A stretch of 64,000 nt of DNA from Mycoplasmopsis pulmonis (GCF_900660575.1 NZ_LR215008.1:434001-498000), one strand, 5' to 3'. Positions 1-12,509 are shown, counted from the stretch's first letter. A program made the numbers and translations. Notes: a model not told the origin generated them from the sequence alone.

Positions 1-2134
1 GGTCATATTGATAATCAATTTCAACAAAATTTTTTGTGTTTTTAAATGAATTTATCTTTAAAAATTCTTCTTCATCAAGCAAGCTAATTAATTTATTTTT
101 ATTGTCAACATAAGTTGATAAACTGTCCATTTTATTTTCAATATCAAAAATTTTTTTATTATATTTATTATTTTTTATATTTAAAAATTCAATCAAATTT
201 ACATTCAATAATTTTCAATTTTGAACTATTTCTTCATAAGAAAGTGAAGAAATAGATTCTTCAAAATTAAAGTTTTTCAAAAGGTAATTTTTAAGGATAT
301 TTCCTGCTATTGATTTTTCAACTGGAACTAAAATTTTTTTATCAATTAATTCATTAAGATGCTTTAAATTTGAATATCCAACACTTATTAGATTGTAGTT
401 TGAAAAATAATTTGTGTTTTTAAGTTCTAATAAAAAATTACCTGATTTAGAAAAAGAATTATTATTGTCTTTTATTGTTATTAATTCTTCTTGTGAAAAA
501 TCATTGTTAGATAAATTTCAAAAATATTTTTTAAGTGTAAGTGAATTCTCGGGATAAGGAAGATCTATTGAATAAGCTTTTTGTGAAATTGAAACTTTAA
601 CAAAAGCACCTTCTTTTATATTTGGAAAAACTTTTTTGAAATTAGGTGAAAGATGATTTAACTTTTCATGTTCTAATCAAAATATCTTTTCTTCTAATCC
701 ATTATGTGGATTTATTCTTGGATTATATTTTGGATTGACCTTTCCATTTTCATTATGTTTATCTACAAGCTTTTTATGTTCTAAATTATTAATTGGATCT
801 CAATTAAATCAACGTGCTTTTATGGCGCTGTCTTTTAACTCTTTTGAATATATGATTTCATACAAAGTTTTGTTTGTATCTTTTGTCTTTATTGTTATTT
901 TTGTTGTTTTCTTTTTTCTTTGTTGATGTTCTAAATCAAAGAAAAATAAATTATCTATATTATCAATTGCTATGTCATCAACATAAATGACTTCATTGTT
1001 TTGATCACTAGAAATAAAAGCCATTCTTGGAAATTGATTTACAAGTCAGTGACCTCCATATTCATTACTTATTTCTCTTTCTTCATGAATAAATTGTGGC
1101 ACTTCTTTTTCAAAACCATTTTTACCATCAAAGTTTTTATAAACATTATTTTTGTAATAAATTAAAAGCCTTTGTTTTATGGGTGATTGAGAGTTGATAT
1201 CTGATCTTGATATTTTGACTCTTTTAATACCTAAATCAATGATATTTTGCACATTAAAATATTCACCTCTAAATAAAAGTAAAAACTTAACATCAGAGCT
1301 TATTAAATCATCAGAGAGTATTTGATATTTAATTTCAAATTTATTTTTATTAAAATCAAGAGCTTGAATTTTTTTATAAATTTCATTATGTAAAAGATCT
1401 AAGTTAACATTTTCTTTTCAAAATAAAAGTGAGCTAGAAGTAAATATTTCAAAATTTAACTTATCAAAATCTTTTACAATTTTTTGTATTTGAGAGTTAA
1501 TTTCTTTTTTATAAAAAACATTTCTTTTTATTTCTAAAATAACATCAACTTTTTTCCTAAATTCATTTAAAAACAATGAATCATTTTTTGGACTTTTATA
1601 GTCAATATAAAAATCAAGTTTTTTTATTGATACTGAAAAATGATTGTCATTATATTTTTGTGATAAATCACTTTTTATCTTTTCTATTCTTTGTTTTATG
1701 TTTGTGATTTCTTCAATAAAATCTCATGATTGTGATGATTTATCATTGAAGAAAAATTTAACTGAATTTAACTTATCTATATCATTTGTTTTAACATTCA
1801 AATTTGTCCAATTTTCAATTTGTGAATTGTTATTGCCAAGTGAAAAATTTTCGTTTGAATTATCAATATTAACTATGTAATTAATTTTTTCAAAATCACT
1901 TTTATAAATATTTAAATTTTTTGTTTCTATGAATTTTGAAATAATGCTTAGTGTTTTTTCACCTATTTCTTCATCATTGTTTTTTCTATATTCATCAAAG
2001 TTTTCTAGGGAATTTTTTTTAAAAACTTGAGTTATATTTTTTTCTTGAGCAATAGTGCTAGTATTACTTGATAAAAAAAATAATAAACTCATTGGTAAAA
2101 ATAAACTAGAAGCAATAATCTTTTTCAATTTCAT
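1..2134 (-). CDS. Large secreted ICE protein (Mbov_0398-like by position), 3' end outside window
   Basis: The start is ATG at 2134, overlapping the 3' end of the conjugal ATPase gene by 29 nt, which suggests translational coupling. Read with TGA as Trp (for example at 1724, 1046 and 809), the frame stays open to the left edge, giving at least 711 residues. The N-terminus is a classic signal peptide: Lys-rich start, a hydrophobic stretch of about 20 residues, then STIAQ. No lipobox Cys is seen. The rest is hydrophilic, rich in Asn, Lys, Glu and Ile, with no catalytic motif that I recognise. In mycoplasma ICEs a large exported protein follows the VirB4-like ATPase, and the assignment rests on this synteny. 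It probably sits outside the membrane as part of the transfer apparatus (inference). No in-frame TAA or TAG was found in the parts translated. Confidence 0.7.
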
Positions 2135-4667
2135 TGTAGTGTAAGTGTAAAAACTTTCTTGTCATATTATTCATCCCTAAAATTAGTTGTCCTTTCTTTG
2201 CCTTTGTTAGAATTTTTTTCTCTTCTTCTGATATTCCGCCAGTTGAAGAAAACATTTTTGAAACATTTGAAATATCTTCACTTCTTAAATTTAAGAAAAA
2301 TGTATATTGTGTATTTGAAATAATTGCCAAACTTTTTCGAGAAACTTCTCCTTCTAAATTAAAATCACTTGGATTTTGAGTTGCCAAAATTACCGAGCCA
2401 TTGTACTTTCTAATTCTTTTTATTGTTCTAAAAAGAAAATTTAAAGCTTCTAAGTTATCCTTATCTATAAAAAGGTGTGCTTCATCAAAAAAGATAACTA
2501 ACTTTTCTTTTTTAAATCTATTTAAATTAATTTCTCTTTGGATAAAACCTAAGATAGTAAATAAGCTATTAATTAAGAATTCTTTTGATGTAGTTTCATA
2601 GATATCTTTTACATTTATAACAACTAAATTATTTTCAAAATTTAGGTTTTTACTTTTGTTATATAACTTTGAAAATTTACCATTATTTTCAAAGTCAAAT
2701 TCTAAGATATTAATTATCTTTTTCAAGCTTTTATCATCGTTTGATTTTAAGATTTTTATTAAATCAGAAATTATTGGAAAGTCTTTTGAAGAAATACTTT
2801 TATCTTTAATTTTGCTTAAAAAAATTTCATCACTATAGAGCAAGTTAACGTTAAAAATTATTCTTCTTTAATCTTCTTCATTTAATTCTTTATATAAGAT
2901 TTTAAATCACTCTTTTAACCACATTAAGTGATTGTTTTTGCTTGTTTCAAAATCATCTAAAAAATTATCAATTATTTCAAGTGGATTAAGTGATTTATCA
3001 CTGTTGATATTCAAGTTGATGTTTTCTCCATTGAGTCTTTTTGAAAAAGTTGCATATTCATTTTCTGGATCGATAATGATTACTTTATTTCCACTTGTGA
3101 TTTGATTTGCTAGAATTTTTTTAGCAAGTGTACTTTTACCACTTCCACTAGTGCCTAAAATGAATGTATTGAAATTTTTGCGATCATCATTTTTTGTAAA
3201 AATATCTAAAATAATATTTTCATCTTGTTCTGTTTTTCCTAAAAAAAGTGAATTACCATCATTGACAGATGAAGTTAAAAAAGGCCATGATTCAGCAAAA
3301 GTATCAGCTGGTAAAAATAACTCATTTTTATCAAAAGAACTAGCTTTTAAAAAGCTCTTTGAAAAATAATTAAATTGAGTATAAAGACAATTATTTATTT
3401 TGATATTTATTAAATTTGCATTTTTAATATTTTCATTTTGTAACTTAATCAAATCTTTTTTATTAGTTGATTTATTGATAAAAATAATTGATGATCTTTT
3501 TAAGCTTTCTTTACCAAAAGCAATTTTTTTAGCAAGCTCTTCAAAGTTATGGATGATAAATTTTTCCTTTTCAATATCAACTTTATTTTTAACATTTATA
3601 GAGTTAACCCTTGAGTTAATGATAGCCTTGTTTATTAGAACTTTTGCTTGATCTTCTTCAACTGAATTAAAATGTCAAATCACTGTTGAATCACTTTTAA
3701 AAATATTGCTAGCTCATCCAGGTAAAATTTCAAAAGGAAATTCTTCAACACTTTGTAAGTTAACAAAATAATCATTTATTTTTAAGTGTTTTTTGTTAAT
3801 TTCAAATTTATCAAATTCAAATTTACTTTTTAAATTTTCATTGATATTATTTGTATTTTCCAAATATTCACTATCAAGTTCTAAGTTCTTAAAAAAGTTA
3901 ATTTTTGAAATTAGATTTATTTGATCAACATTTGAAAGTTGAAAGTTTTCGAATCCTGCTATTTTGAGCATTAGTGATATTTTTTCAATTTCATTTGAAA
4001 GCTTTTCTTTATCAATTGAATACAAAACTAAATAGTAATAATTTATCTTTTTTTGATTTTCGTGATTTTTTGAAAAATCATTTTTGTAACTCTCAACTAA
4101 ATCAAGAGCAAAATCATTTTTTTGATCAAAATTATTAGTTATGAAATTTAAATTTTGTTTTCAATTTTCATATTCTTTTATTTTGATTATTGTTGCTTTT
4201 AAGTTGATTTGATTAATTACTTCTTGAAAGTCATTTATAAATTTTTCTTGCTCATTTATCTTGGAATTTGCAATGTAAAAACCTTTTATTTCAAGAGCTT
4301 TAAAATATTCTTTTTTATTTGAATTTGGAATTTTTACATAGAGATCATGACTTTCATCTATTTCATAAGGTATTAAAATTTTGCTTTGATTTTTTGGAAT
4401 TTTTTTATTAGAAAAAATGAAAACAAAAAATCTAAATACCAAAACATAATTTTTACAATTGTGTTTTTTATTACTTTTTACAAGAGCTAAAAATGGAAGG
4501 TTAAAAAACAAAATTAAAAACGTTTTTAAAATGATATGAATAGAGCTAATATTCATAAATAAAGTAATTGAAATTGCTAAAGAACAAATTAAGATTGCTG
4601 CATCATAAATTGTTAAATTTTTATAAATTTTTAAGTTTGTATTTTTTGGTGATTTTGGTATTAGCAT
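2106..4667 (-). pseudogene. Conjugal-transfer ATPase (VirB4/TraE type, Mbov_0397-like), interrupted by in-frame TAA
   Basis: One frame runs from ATG 4667 (AAGGA upstream) to TAG at 2106, about 853 codons, with TGA Trp codons at 4161, 3714 and 2907. The N-terminal ~60 residues hold two hydrophobic segments like a PrgI-type domain. Walker A (GTSGSGKST) lies near 3140 and Walker B (LVIFFDEAH) near 2480, as in VirB4/TrsE ATPases that power type IV secretion. A TAA at 2868-2870 lies between them and splits the product into a 599-residue N-part with Walker A and a C-part with Walker B. The C-part could restart only at a non-ATG codon, such as TTG 2843. ATG 4667 overlaps the TAA of the upstream membrane-protein gene. 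If the stop is real, the ATPase is probably dead; a base-call error is the alternative. Confidence 0.8.
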
Positions 4668-5779
4668 TATTTCCTTATAAACCTTTTTTCCAATTTAAAA
4701 TCTTTAGGAATAGGCTCAGTTACTCTTGTATAAAATTTAAAATTTTCTTTGAAGTTGATAAATGAATTTGAAATTCATTTAGATTTAAAAAAACTTTGTT
4801 TTGGAAAAAAATCATTTAAAGTTGAACTTAACTTTGAAATAAAAAATGTAGTTGAAAAAACCATAAGCATTCTTAAAAAATTAGATTGTCTAGTTTGATC
4901 ATTTCAAAGTGTTTCTATTAATCTATCCGATATAAACTTAGACATACTTAAGGCAAACAATATAAAATAAATTGAAAATATCTTGGTCTTGAGTTTTTGT
5001 TTTAAAATTGTTATTTTTGAATAATCATTGCTTGTTGCAGTACTTACTACTAAAGGTGAAAAAATTATTAAAGCAAATGTTTCTATTTGTATTTTTACAA
5101 TGTTTACAATAATTTTTAGTTGGAAAAAAATTGTTAAAAAAGACATAAAAACTACTAGAAGAAAATTGAAGCTATCAAATTTATGATTTCGTCATGTTTT
5201 AAAATCTGGTGCATCAAAATGTAAATCTCCATTTCGATAAGCCATGTTTTCTCATACTCTTTCTCCAAGCCCTTCAGGCCTAATTGAATTGTAATAATAC
5301 AGAGCATTAAAAGAAGATTGTCTTGATCCGCCTAAACTTAAATCAAGTAAAATTTCAAAGAGATTAAATCCAAAAAAAATTAAACTTGGTAATAGAAAAA
5401 TTATAGAAAAAACAATAATAGAATTTTTAGTAACCTTTTTAATATTTTCGACTCTTGTATTAGTTTTTTCATTTAATGACAATTTAATAAAGTTGAAAAT
5501 AAAAATTGTTAGAAAAACAAGAATTGCAACAATTGACATGTGCTGTAAAAGTATTGAAGTTTTGTTAATTGAAAAATTTTGTTGACCTTTGCCATAAAAC
5601 AAATCACGAGCATAGTTAAAAGAAACTTTTTCTCTTACTGATTCAATTATGTATAAAAGTGTAAGTGATGGCTTTATAAATATGTTTCATCCAATAGCAA
5701 AGAAAATGTATTTAAAGCGATCAACTATTTCATTAACCACCCATCCAAAAAAAGTTAAGTTAACTGGTAAATTTAACAT
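4667..5779 (-). CDS. Polytopic ICE membrane protein (Mbov_0396-like, TrbL/VirB6 position)
   Basis: This is a 370-residue protein. The start is ATG 5779, which overlaps the end of the pilin-like gene; the stop TAA shares a base with the ATPase ATG, so the three genes are tightly coupled. Trp is encoded by TGA at several points, including 5252 and 4904. Several long hydrophobic segments alternate with short Lys-rich loops, as expected for a multi-spanning channel component of a type IV secretion system. The cytoplasmic-looking C-terminus is basic. No sequence motif identifies it; the call comes from topology and from its place between a pilin-like gene and a VirB4-like gene, the usual order in mycoplasma ICEs. 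Confidence 0.7.
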
Positions 5780-6065
5780 TAGTTAATGACCCTACAACAA
5801 AACCGCTTATTGCTCAAATTACTAAAATTGCAATAAAAGAAAGTCCTACTCATCTAATTGCATTTAAATATTTTCTTTTTTCCTCTGGATTGTCTGCTTT
5901 TGTTGAAAGCTTTACAAAGTAATAAATTGCCATGATAATTAAAGCAAGACCAATAAGACCACTAAAAGCTCCAAAAACGCCATTTATTGTTGTTGATATT
6001 TGTCTTGCAGCTGATTGTAGATTACCAATATTACTATTTTGAAAAAATAAATTTATTTCATTCAT
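5760..6065 (-). CDS. Pilin-like conjugal transfer protein (Mbov_0395-like, VirB2/TrbC type)
   Basis: A 101-residue protein if started at ATG 6065, where GGGGTG lies just upstream; an alternative ATG at 6077 adds four residues. After an N-terminal amphipathic part (NLQSAARQISTTI) there are two hydrophobic helices separated by a short charged loop (about residues 30-55 and 70-92). This is the two-helix hairpin of VirB2/TrbC-type pilins. It is the first gene of the minus-strand ICE operon and overlaps the next gene by 20 nt. TGA at 5850 and 5814 are read as Trp. Family assignment is by size, topology and synteny. Confidence 0.7.
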
Positions 6066-6242
6066 TTTGCACCCCATTTATAAATAGCCGTTTTTGTTAA
6101 AAATCGAAAAAAATAAAAAAATTTAAGAAAAACACTTAAAAAAGTGTAATTTTTAGTAAAAAAATAGGGTTTTTTAGGCTTTTTGTTTGTATATTTTTTT
6201 ATCTTTAAATTTTGGAAAATAACATAAAATATATTAATACTT
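6066..6242. promoter_or_regulatory. Divergent intergenic region between ICE module and ecf operon
   Basis: About 180 nt of very AT-rich DNA separate the ICE pilin-like gene (minus) from ecfA1 (plus), so both promoters should lie here. A small perfect palindrome, ACACTT-AAAA-AAGTGT, occupies 6132-6147. It could be an operator or a weak hairpin. I see no convincing -35/-10 pair and no Shine-Dalgarno in front of ecfA1. Confidence 0.35.
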
Positions 6243-7040
6243 ATGATTAAAATTAAAAATTTGGTTTTTAGATATAGAAACTCATCCAATAATGCCCTAG
6301 ATGATTTGACCCTATGAATTCCTAAAGGTAAATATGTTGCCATTTTAGGTCATAATGGAAGTGGTAAAAGTACATTAAGTAAAATTTTAGTTGGACTTTT
6401 TAAACCTACATCTGGTGAAGTTGAAATTGATGGAGTAGTTTTAAATCAAGAATCAAAGAATTTAATTCAATCTAAAGTTGGAATTATCTTACAAAACCCT
6501 GATAATCAATTTATTGGAGCAACTGTTGAAGATGACATTGCTTTTGGTCTTGAAAATAAGATGTTAAAATCAGAAAAAATCAAGGAAATAATTGATTTTT
6601 ATTCTGAAAAAGTAGGGATGAAAGAATTTTTAAAAAGAGAGCCTCAAAACCTTTCAGGAGGACAAAAACAAAGAGTAGCCATTGCTAGTGTTTTAGCCCT
6701 TGATCCTGAGGTTATTATCTTTGATGAGGTTACTTCAATGCTTGATCCTTTGGGAAAACACTCAATTTTAGAGTTAATAAAAGATATCCAAGAAAAAAAT
6801 AGCAAAACACTTATTTCAATAACCCATGACATGGATGAGGCAATCCAAGCTGATTATTGTTTAGTTTTTTCGGCTGGTAAGCTTGTAGCTTCTGGAAAAC
6901 CAGCTGATATTTTAAACAATAAAGAAATTGTTGAACTAGCTAAAATTGACTCTCCTTTTATATATAAAATTAGTCAAAAGCTTGAAGGCATAGAGCCTAC
7001 TTATGATGAAGAGCACCTATTGGAGCAAATATGCAAATAA
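6243..7040 (+). CDS. ecfA1: ECF transporter ATPase EcfA1 (CbiO-like)
   Basis: A 265-residue ABC ATPase. Walker A GHNGSGKS lies near residue 38, the signature LSGGQKQR near 137, Walker B (IIFDE) near 157 and the switch His in THDMDEA near 192. In ECF importers two ATPases pair with EcfT to energise interchangeable substrate-binding S components for vitamins or metals. The TGA near 6330 reads as Trp. The ATG of ecfA2 lies inside the last codons of this gene (10-nt overlap), followed by ecfT, so the three are one operon. The Walker B variant is DEVTSMLDP rather than DEPT. No clear ribosome-binding site precedes ATG 6243, so it may be translated from a very short leader. Confidence 0.95.
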
Positions 7041-7945
7041 TTGTTAAAAATATAAGTTATATTTATAATCGTAAAACAGCTCTTGCTCTTAAGGCTTTGG
7101 ATGATTCTTCTTGTATAATCAATCAAGGAGAACATGTTGCCATTATTGGTTCAACTGGATCTGGAAAAACAACTTTTATTGAACATTTAAATGCACTTTT
7201 AATTCCAGAGACAGGAACTATTAATTGAATTTTTGAAAATGAGCACAAAAAAACCAAAGAAAAATATCTTGAAGATGTTGTTTTAAAAAGAACTTATTTT
7301 AAAAAAGTTAAAAAAGCCAAAGATATAAGAAGAAGAATAGGTGTAGTTTTTCAATTTGCTGAATATCAAATTTTCGAAGAAACCATTGAAAAAGATATTA
7401 TGTTTGGACCTCGCTCTTATGGAGTGAGCAAAGAAGAGGCAAAGCAAAGAGCAGCTAAGTATTTAGAAATGGTGGGACTGCCTCTTGAATTTTTAGAAAA
7501 AAATCCTTTTGGTCTTTCAGGTGGGCAAAAAAGAAGAGTTGCCCTAGCTGGTATTTTGGCAATTGAGCCAGATTTTTTGGTCTTAGATGAGCCTACAGCT
7601 GGTCTTGACCCTCAAGGGGTAAAAGATATTTTGGATATTTTTGATAACATCAATAAAAATGGAAAAACTGTGATTATGGTAACTCATGATTTAGATAATG
7701 TTTTGGAAAGAACAAAAAGAACTCTTGTCTTTGACAAAGGTAAATTAATCAGAGATGCAGGAACTTATGAAATCTTAAAAGATGAAAAGTTTTTAGTTGA
7801 AAATAAGTTAAAATCACCAAAGTTAATAACTTTTGTAAATAAACTTGAACAAAGGGGAATTTTCTTAAAACCAGTGACTTCTATTGATAAACTAGCTATT
7901 GAATTAAATATCTATTTACGAAATAAACAACAAAGCAATGAATAA
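7031..7945 (+). CDS. ecfA2: ECF transporter ATPase EcfA2 (CbiO-like)
   Basis: A 304-residue ABC ATPase, partner of EcfA1. Walker [10 protein letters not shown] lies near residue 41, signature LSGGQKRR near 161, Walker [12 protein letters not shown] near 182, then THDLDNV. A Lys-rich insertion of about 25 residues (around 70-100) sits between Walker A and the Q-loop, which reads FQFAEYQ; this is typical of EcfA2 in Mollicutes. TGA at 7226-7228 is Trp. It overlaps the end of ecfA1 and is followed after about 30 nt by ecfT, with GAAAGGAA as ribosome-binding site for the latter. Confidence 0.95.
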
Positions 7946-7976
7946 AAGTAATTAAAGTAGAAGAAAGGAAATTAAG

Positions 7977-8867
7977 ATGAAGGCAGTTTTTGGTAAATAT
8001 ATCCCGCTCAACACATTTATTCATAAATTAGATGCTCGGCTAAAACTAATTTTGTTGATAATGTACATAGTTACCATTTTTTTATCAAGAAATCTAGTTA
8101 TTTCGCTTGGAATTCTTTTAATAACAGCACTAGCTTTTTGAATTTCTACTAAAAAATGAAAAGTTTTATTTTCAGTTTTAAAAACTCCAGTTCTTATTGC
8201 TCTTTTTGTCTTTCTAATCAACATATTTTCTAAAAGTAAAGGCACTGATTTAGAAGATAAAGTTTGATATTTTTGAGAATACAAAGGTTATCTTAGAATT
8301 ACAATTAGTTATAACATAGTGATGTCTTCGCTTTCACTTTCTTTAAGAGTTTATTCAATAATTTTACTTTCATCAATTTTGAGTATAACCACAACATCTG
8401 CTTCTCTTACTAAAGCTATAGAATTTTTAATTTATCCTTTAAAGTTTTTGTTTATTCCAATATCAATTATTTCAATGATAATTTCAATTTCACTAAGGTT
8501 TATTCCAACTCTTTTAGAAGAGGCAACAAGAATTATGAAAGCTCAAGCTTCAAGGGGAGTTGATTTTAAAAATGGAAAAGCCAAAGAAAGAGCTAAGTCA
8601 CTAATTACTTTGATTATCCCTCTTTTTACAAGTTCATTTTCAAAAGCAGAAGATCTTTCATATGCTATGGAAACAAGAGGATATGATCCTTATAAAGCAA
8701 GAAGTAAATATAAAGTTTTAACTTTCAAATGATATGACTATTTAGTATTTCTATTTTCTCTTTCAGTTTTAGTTGGAATTGTCCTTACAATTGTCTACAA
8801 AGATAGCATGCCATTTTGACTAAATTACATTGCATATTTTTGAGGAGATGTAACTTATCCAAGTTAA
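7977..8867 (+). CDS. ecfT: ECF transporter transmembrane protein EcfT
   Basis: A 296-residue membrane protein with about five hydrophobic segments. Two Ala-x-Arg-Gly type coupling motifs are visible, AQASRG near 8545 and AMETRG near 8668; in EcfT these contact the grooves of EcfA1 and EcfA2. Several Trp residues are encoded by TGA, including 8730. The start ATG 7977 has AGAAAGGAA upstream. ligA begins 8 nt after its stop, so the ecf genes probably share a transcript with ligA. No S component is encoded next to it, consistent with a group II module shared by several S proteins elsewhere. Confidence 0.92.
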
Positions 8868-8874
8868 TTAAATT

Positions 8875-10914
8875 ATGAGTTTGTCAAAATCAAAAGTTAA
8901 ATCTAAAATTAAAGAATTAAATGAAAAATTAAAACTTTATAACCATCATTATTACAATAAAAATGAATCCCTTGTTTCTGATGAATACTATGATGCAAAA
9001 CTTCTTGAATTAGAAAATATAAGAGATAACTTTCCTGAAGAATATAATCAAGTTTTTCAAAAAGATTTTTCAAAAAGTGTACTTGAAAAAGTTAACCATC
9101 TTGATGAACAAGATGTTAAATTACAAAAAGAAAAGCATCAAAAATTGATGCTTTCTTTAAATAAAGCTTACTCATTTGAAGATCTTGAAAGATACACAAA
9201 TCGCATTAACACTTTTGTTGGTAATAACCATCAATACATCCTTCAAGAAAAAATAGATGGAGTTTCTATTTCACTTTATTACGAAAATGGAATTTTAACA
9301 AAAGCTTTAACTAGAGGTGATGGAATTTATGGTGAAAATGTCACTCATAATGCACTAAATATTAAAGACATTCCAAAGACAATTAATATCAAAGAAAACA
9401 TTGAACTTAGAGGTGAAATTTTCTTTAGTCTTAAACTTTTTGAATCTCTAAAAAATGAATTTTTAGATAAGCAAGATGGAACAAAAAACAAAAAGTGAAA
9501 TACACCAAGAAATAAAGCTAGTGGTATTTTAAAAAGTTTAAAAACAACTGATGAAAGCTCTTGACTTTCTTGCTTTATTTATGAGGTAGTTAGCCCTGAA
9601 AATTTCAATTTAAAAACTCAAAAACAACTATTTGATTTTTTAAAAATTCAAGGATTTAATTTACCTAAATTTGAGTTTATAGAAAATGAAAATTTAATAG
9701 AAAATTTCATCACAAATTTTAAATTTGAAGATGATCAAAGAGACTATGAAATTGACGGACTTGTAATTAAATTAAATGATCTTAGTTTGTATGATCTTTT
9801 AGGAAAAACTTCAAAGTTTTTTCACCATTCAATAGCTTATAAATTTAGAAAAAAATTTGTAATGACAAAAATTGAAGACATCTTTGTAACAGTTGGTAGA
9901 ACTGGTTTAATTACTTACAATGCAAAACTTCAAGAAGTTGTTTTAAATGGTTCAAAAATCAAAGCTTCAACGCTTCATAATTATGAATATATTAAGAACA
10001 TAAAAATTAATATTGGTGATAAAGTCTACATTGAAAAAGCTGGTGAAATAATACCTAGAGTTGTAAAATTAGTTAGTCCTAAAAATGATCAAAATTACTT
10101 TAGTCCAATTGAGTTTTGTCCTTCATGTAAAAACAAACTTTCATGATCTGAAAACATGTTAAATCAGTTTTGTTTAAATCCAGATTGTATTGAGAAAAAA
10201 ATTCAAAAACTAAAATATTTTGTCTCAAAAGATGGAATGGAAATTCAAGAGCTAGGTGGGAAAAAAATAGAACTTTTTTTTGCTAAAGGATGAGTTAAAA
10301 AAATTGAGGATATTTACAATCTAAAAAACAACTATGATGATTTGTTAAAACTTGAAAATTTTCAAGAACATTCAGTCAATGTTTTGCTTCATAAAATTGA
10401 AGAGTCAAAAGATGTTTATACTTGAAAATTGATAGCTGCTTTAGGAATAAAAAACATAGGAAAAAAACTTGCTAAATCACTTGTAAAAATCATCTTTGAA
10501 AATGATCAAAAAAATCTTTTAAGTCTTTTAGAATTTAACTATGATGAATTAGAAAAATATGATGAATTTGGAAGTGTCAAAATTGAATCACTAAAAGAAT
10601 TTTTTGCAAATGATGAAAATAAAAACTTAATTAAATTTTTAAGTGAAAATGGCTTTGAAGTAAAATTGGAAAAAGAAATAATTCAATCAACAAAACTTGA
10701 AAATAAAACTTTTTTAATTACAGGAACACTTGAAAAACCAAGAGATTTTTACAAGAATTTAATTGTCCAAAATGGAGGAATTATCTCCTCATCAATTTCA
10801 AAAAAATTAGACTATTTAATAGTTGGTCAAAACCCTGGATCAAAAGAAAAAAAAGCAATTGAATTAAATATAAAAATAATCGATGAAGAATTTTTGAAAA
10901 AAATGCTTGAGTAG
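8875..10914 (+). CDS. ligA: NAD(+)-dependent DNA ligase LigA
   Basis: A 679-residue protein, normal length for LigA, which seals nicks in replication and repair using NAD+. The N-terminal Ia domain carries the YHYY-like motif YNHHYYNKNE. The adenylation motif EKIDG places the nucleophilic Lys at about residue 126. A four-Cys zinc finger (CPSCKNKLS ... CLNPDC) lies near 10115-10190, followed by helix-hairpin-helix repeats (ALGIKNIGKKLAKSL) and a C-terminal BRCT domain (LENKTFLITGTLEKP). TGA is read as Trp at 9496, 10144 and others. It sits 7 nt after ecfT and about 48 nt before lysS. Confidence 0.97.
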
Positions 10915-10962
10915 ATATAGCATTTATTTAGATTTACTAAACTATAAATTTTAAGGATTAAA

Positions 10963-12438
10963 ATGAACGAGAATATTAAACTTACAGAACAAGAAATAAT
11001 CAGACGAGAAAAACTAAAAAAATATGAAGATTTAGGAGTTGAAACCTTCAAAAAATTTGATCATGAAAAGATCAATATTTATAGCAATGAAATTATTGAC
11101 AAATATAGTAATTTCACTAAAGATGATCTTTTAGAAAAACAAATAAAGCTAATTGTAGCAGGAAGAGTCTTAACTCAAAGAGGACCTTTTATTGTCATTC
11201 AAGACACTAATGGAAAAATTCAACTTTACATAGATAAAAAAGAACTTGAAGAGCAAAAAGAAACTCTTGCTCTTCTTGATATAGGTGACATTATTTATGT
11301 TAAAGGTACACTAATGAAAACTATGAAAGGTGAGTTAACAATTAAGGTTAATTTCTTTGATCTTTTAACAAAAGGTTTAACTCCTCTTGCTGAAAAATAT
11401 CATGGTTTAGTAGATGTTGAAGAGCGCTATCGAAAAAGATATCTTGATTTAATTTCTAATCCAAATATCAAAGAAATTTTTTGGACAAGAACCAAAATAA
11501 TTTCAAAAATTAGAGAATTTTTTGATAAGCAAAATTTTATGGAAGTTGAAACTCCAATGCTTCATTCAATTTTAGGGGGAGCAAATGCTCAGCCTTTTAA
11601 GACTTATCATAATTCACTAAGCTCAAGTTTTAATTTAAGAATTGCAACAGAATTACCTTTAAAAAAACTTTTAGTTGGAGGAATTGATAGAGTCTATGAA
11701 ATAGGTAGAATTTTTAGAAATGAAGGAATAGACACAACTCATAATCCTGAATTTACATCAATTGAGTTTTATCAAGCTTATTCAAATTTAGAAATCATGA
11801 TGGAACAAACTGAAAATCTAATTAAATTTATAGCCAAAGAACTAGGACTTTCAAAAATTAAAAATCATGATGTTGAAATTGATCTTTTATCCGATTTTAA
11901 AAAAATCAATATGGTTGATGCAGTTTCTGAGGCAACCAAAGTTGACTTTAGAAATATTGATTTAGAAAAAGCCACGGAAATAGCTAAGGCTTATAAAATA
12001 AAAGTTGAAAAATACTTTAAAGTTGGTCATATTATTAATGAATTATTTGAACTTTTAATTGAAAAAACTCTAGTTCAACCAACTTTTGTTATGGGTCATC
12101 CAATAGAAGTTTCTCCACTAGCGGCTTGTTCCAAAGATAAACGCTTTACTGAAAGAGCAGAACTTTTTATTAACACAAAAGAATATGCGAATATGTTTAC
12201 AGAGTTAAATGATCCTCTTGATCAAAGAAGAAGATTTGAAGCTCAATTTGAAGAAAAAGAAAATGGAAATGAAGAAGCTAGTGAAATTGATGAAGATTTT
12301 TTAAATGCTCTAGAATATGGACTTCCTCCAGCTGGAGGTTGTGGAATAGGAATTGATAGACTAGTAATGCTTTTAACTCAAAAAGAATCCATTAGAGAAG
12401 TTATTCTTTTTCCTACTCTAAAGAAAAAACAACTTTAG
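10963..12438 (+). CDS. lysS: Lysyl-tRNA synthetase (class II)
   Basis: A 491-residue class II enzyme that charges tRNA-Lys. An N-terminal OB fold ([15 protein letters not shown]) is followed by the catalytic core with motif 2 ([16 protein letters not shown]) near residue 245 and motif 3 ([13 protein letters not shown]) near the C-terminus. AAGGATTAAA precedes ATG 10963. It uses a TGG Trp codon in FWTRTK, unusual among neighbouring TGA-using genes but not informative. A clear terminator follows at 12471, so this is likely the last gene of the ecf-ligA-lysS run. Confidence 0.97.
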   Translation: MNENIKLTEQEIIRREKLKKYEDLGVETFKKFDHEKINIYSNEIIDKYSNFTKDDLLEKQIKLIVAGRVLTQRGPFIVIQDTNGKIQLYIDKKELEEQKETLALLDIGDIIYVKGTLMKTMKGELTIKVNFFDLLTKGLTPLAEKYHGLVDVEERYRKRYLDLISNPNIKEIFWTRTKIISKIREFFDKQNFMEVETPMLHSILGGANAQPFKTYHNSLSSSFNLRIATELPLKKLLVGGIDRVYEIGRIFRNEGIDTTHNPEFTSIEFYQAYSNLEIMMEQTENLIKFIAKELGLSKIKNHDVEIDLLSDFKKINMVDAVSEATKVDFRNIDLEKATEIAKAYKIKVEKYFKVGHIINELFELLIEKTLVQPTFVMGHPIEVSPLAACSKDKRFTERAELFINTKEYANMFTELNDPLDQRRRFEAQFEEKENGNEEASEIDEDFLNALEYGLPPAGGCGIGIDRLVMLLTQKESIREVILFPTLKKKQL

Positions 12439-12470
12439 TTATTAAAAAAATGTTTTAACTCTTTTATCAT

Positions 12471-12509
12471 TTGTAACTTATCTAACTTAGGTTACAAATT
12501 TTTTTATTA
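12471..12509 (+). terminator. Rho-independent terminator after lysS
   Basis: The stem TTGTAAC (12471-12477) pairs with GTTACAA (12491-12497) and is followed at once by ATTTTTTTATT. It lies 33 nt after the lysS stop. Confidence 0.8.

Noticed and set aside
6062-6343. Minus-strand ORF across the ICE/ecf intergenic region
   Set aside because: It overlaps ecfA1 antisense and the AT-rich promoter region, has no ribosome-binding site, and its composition is that of non-coding DNA.
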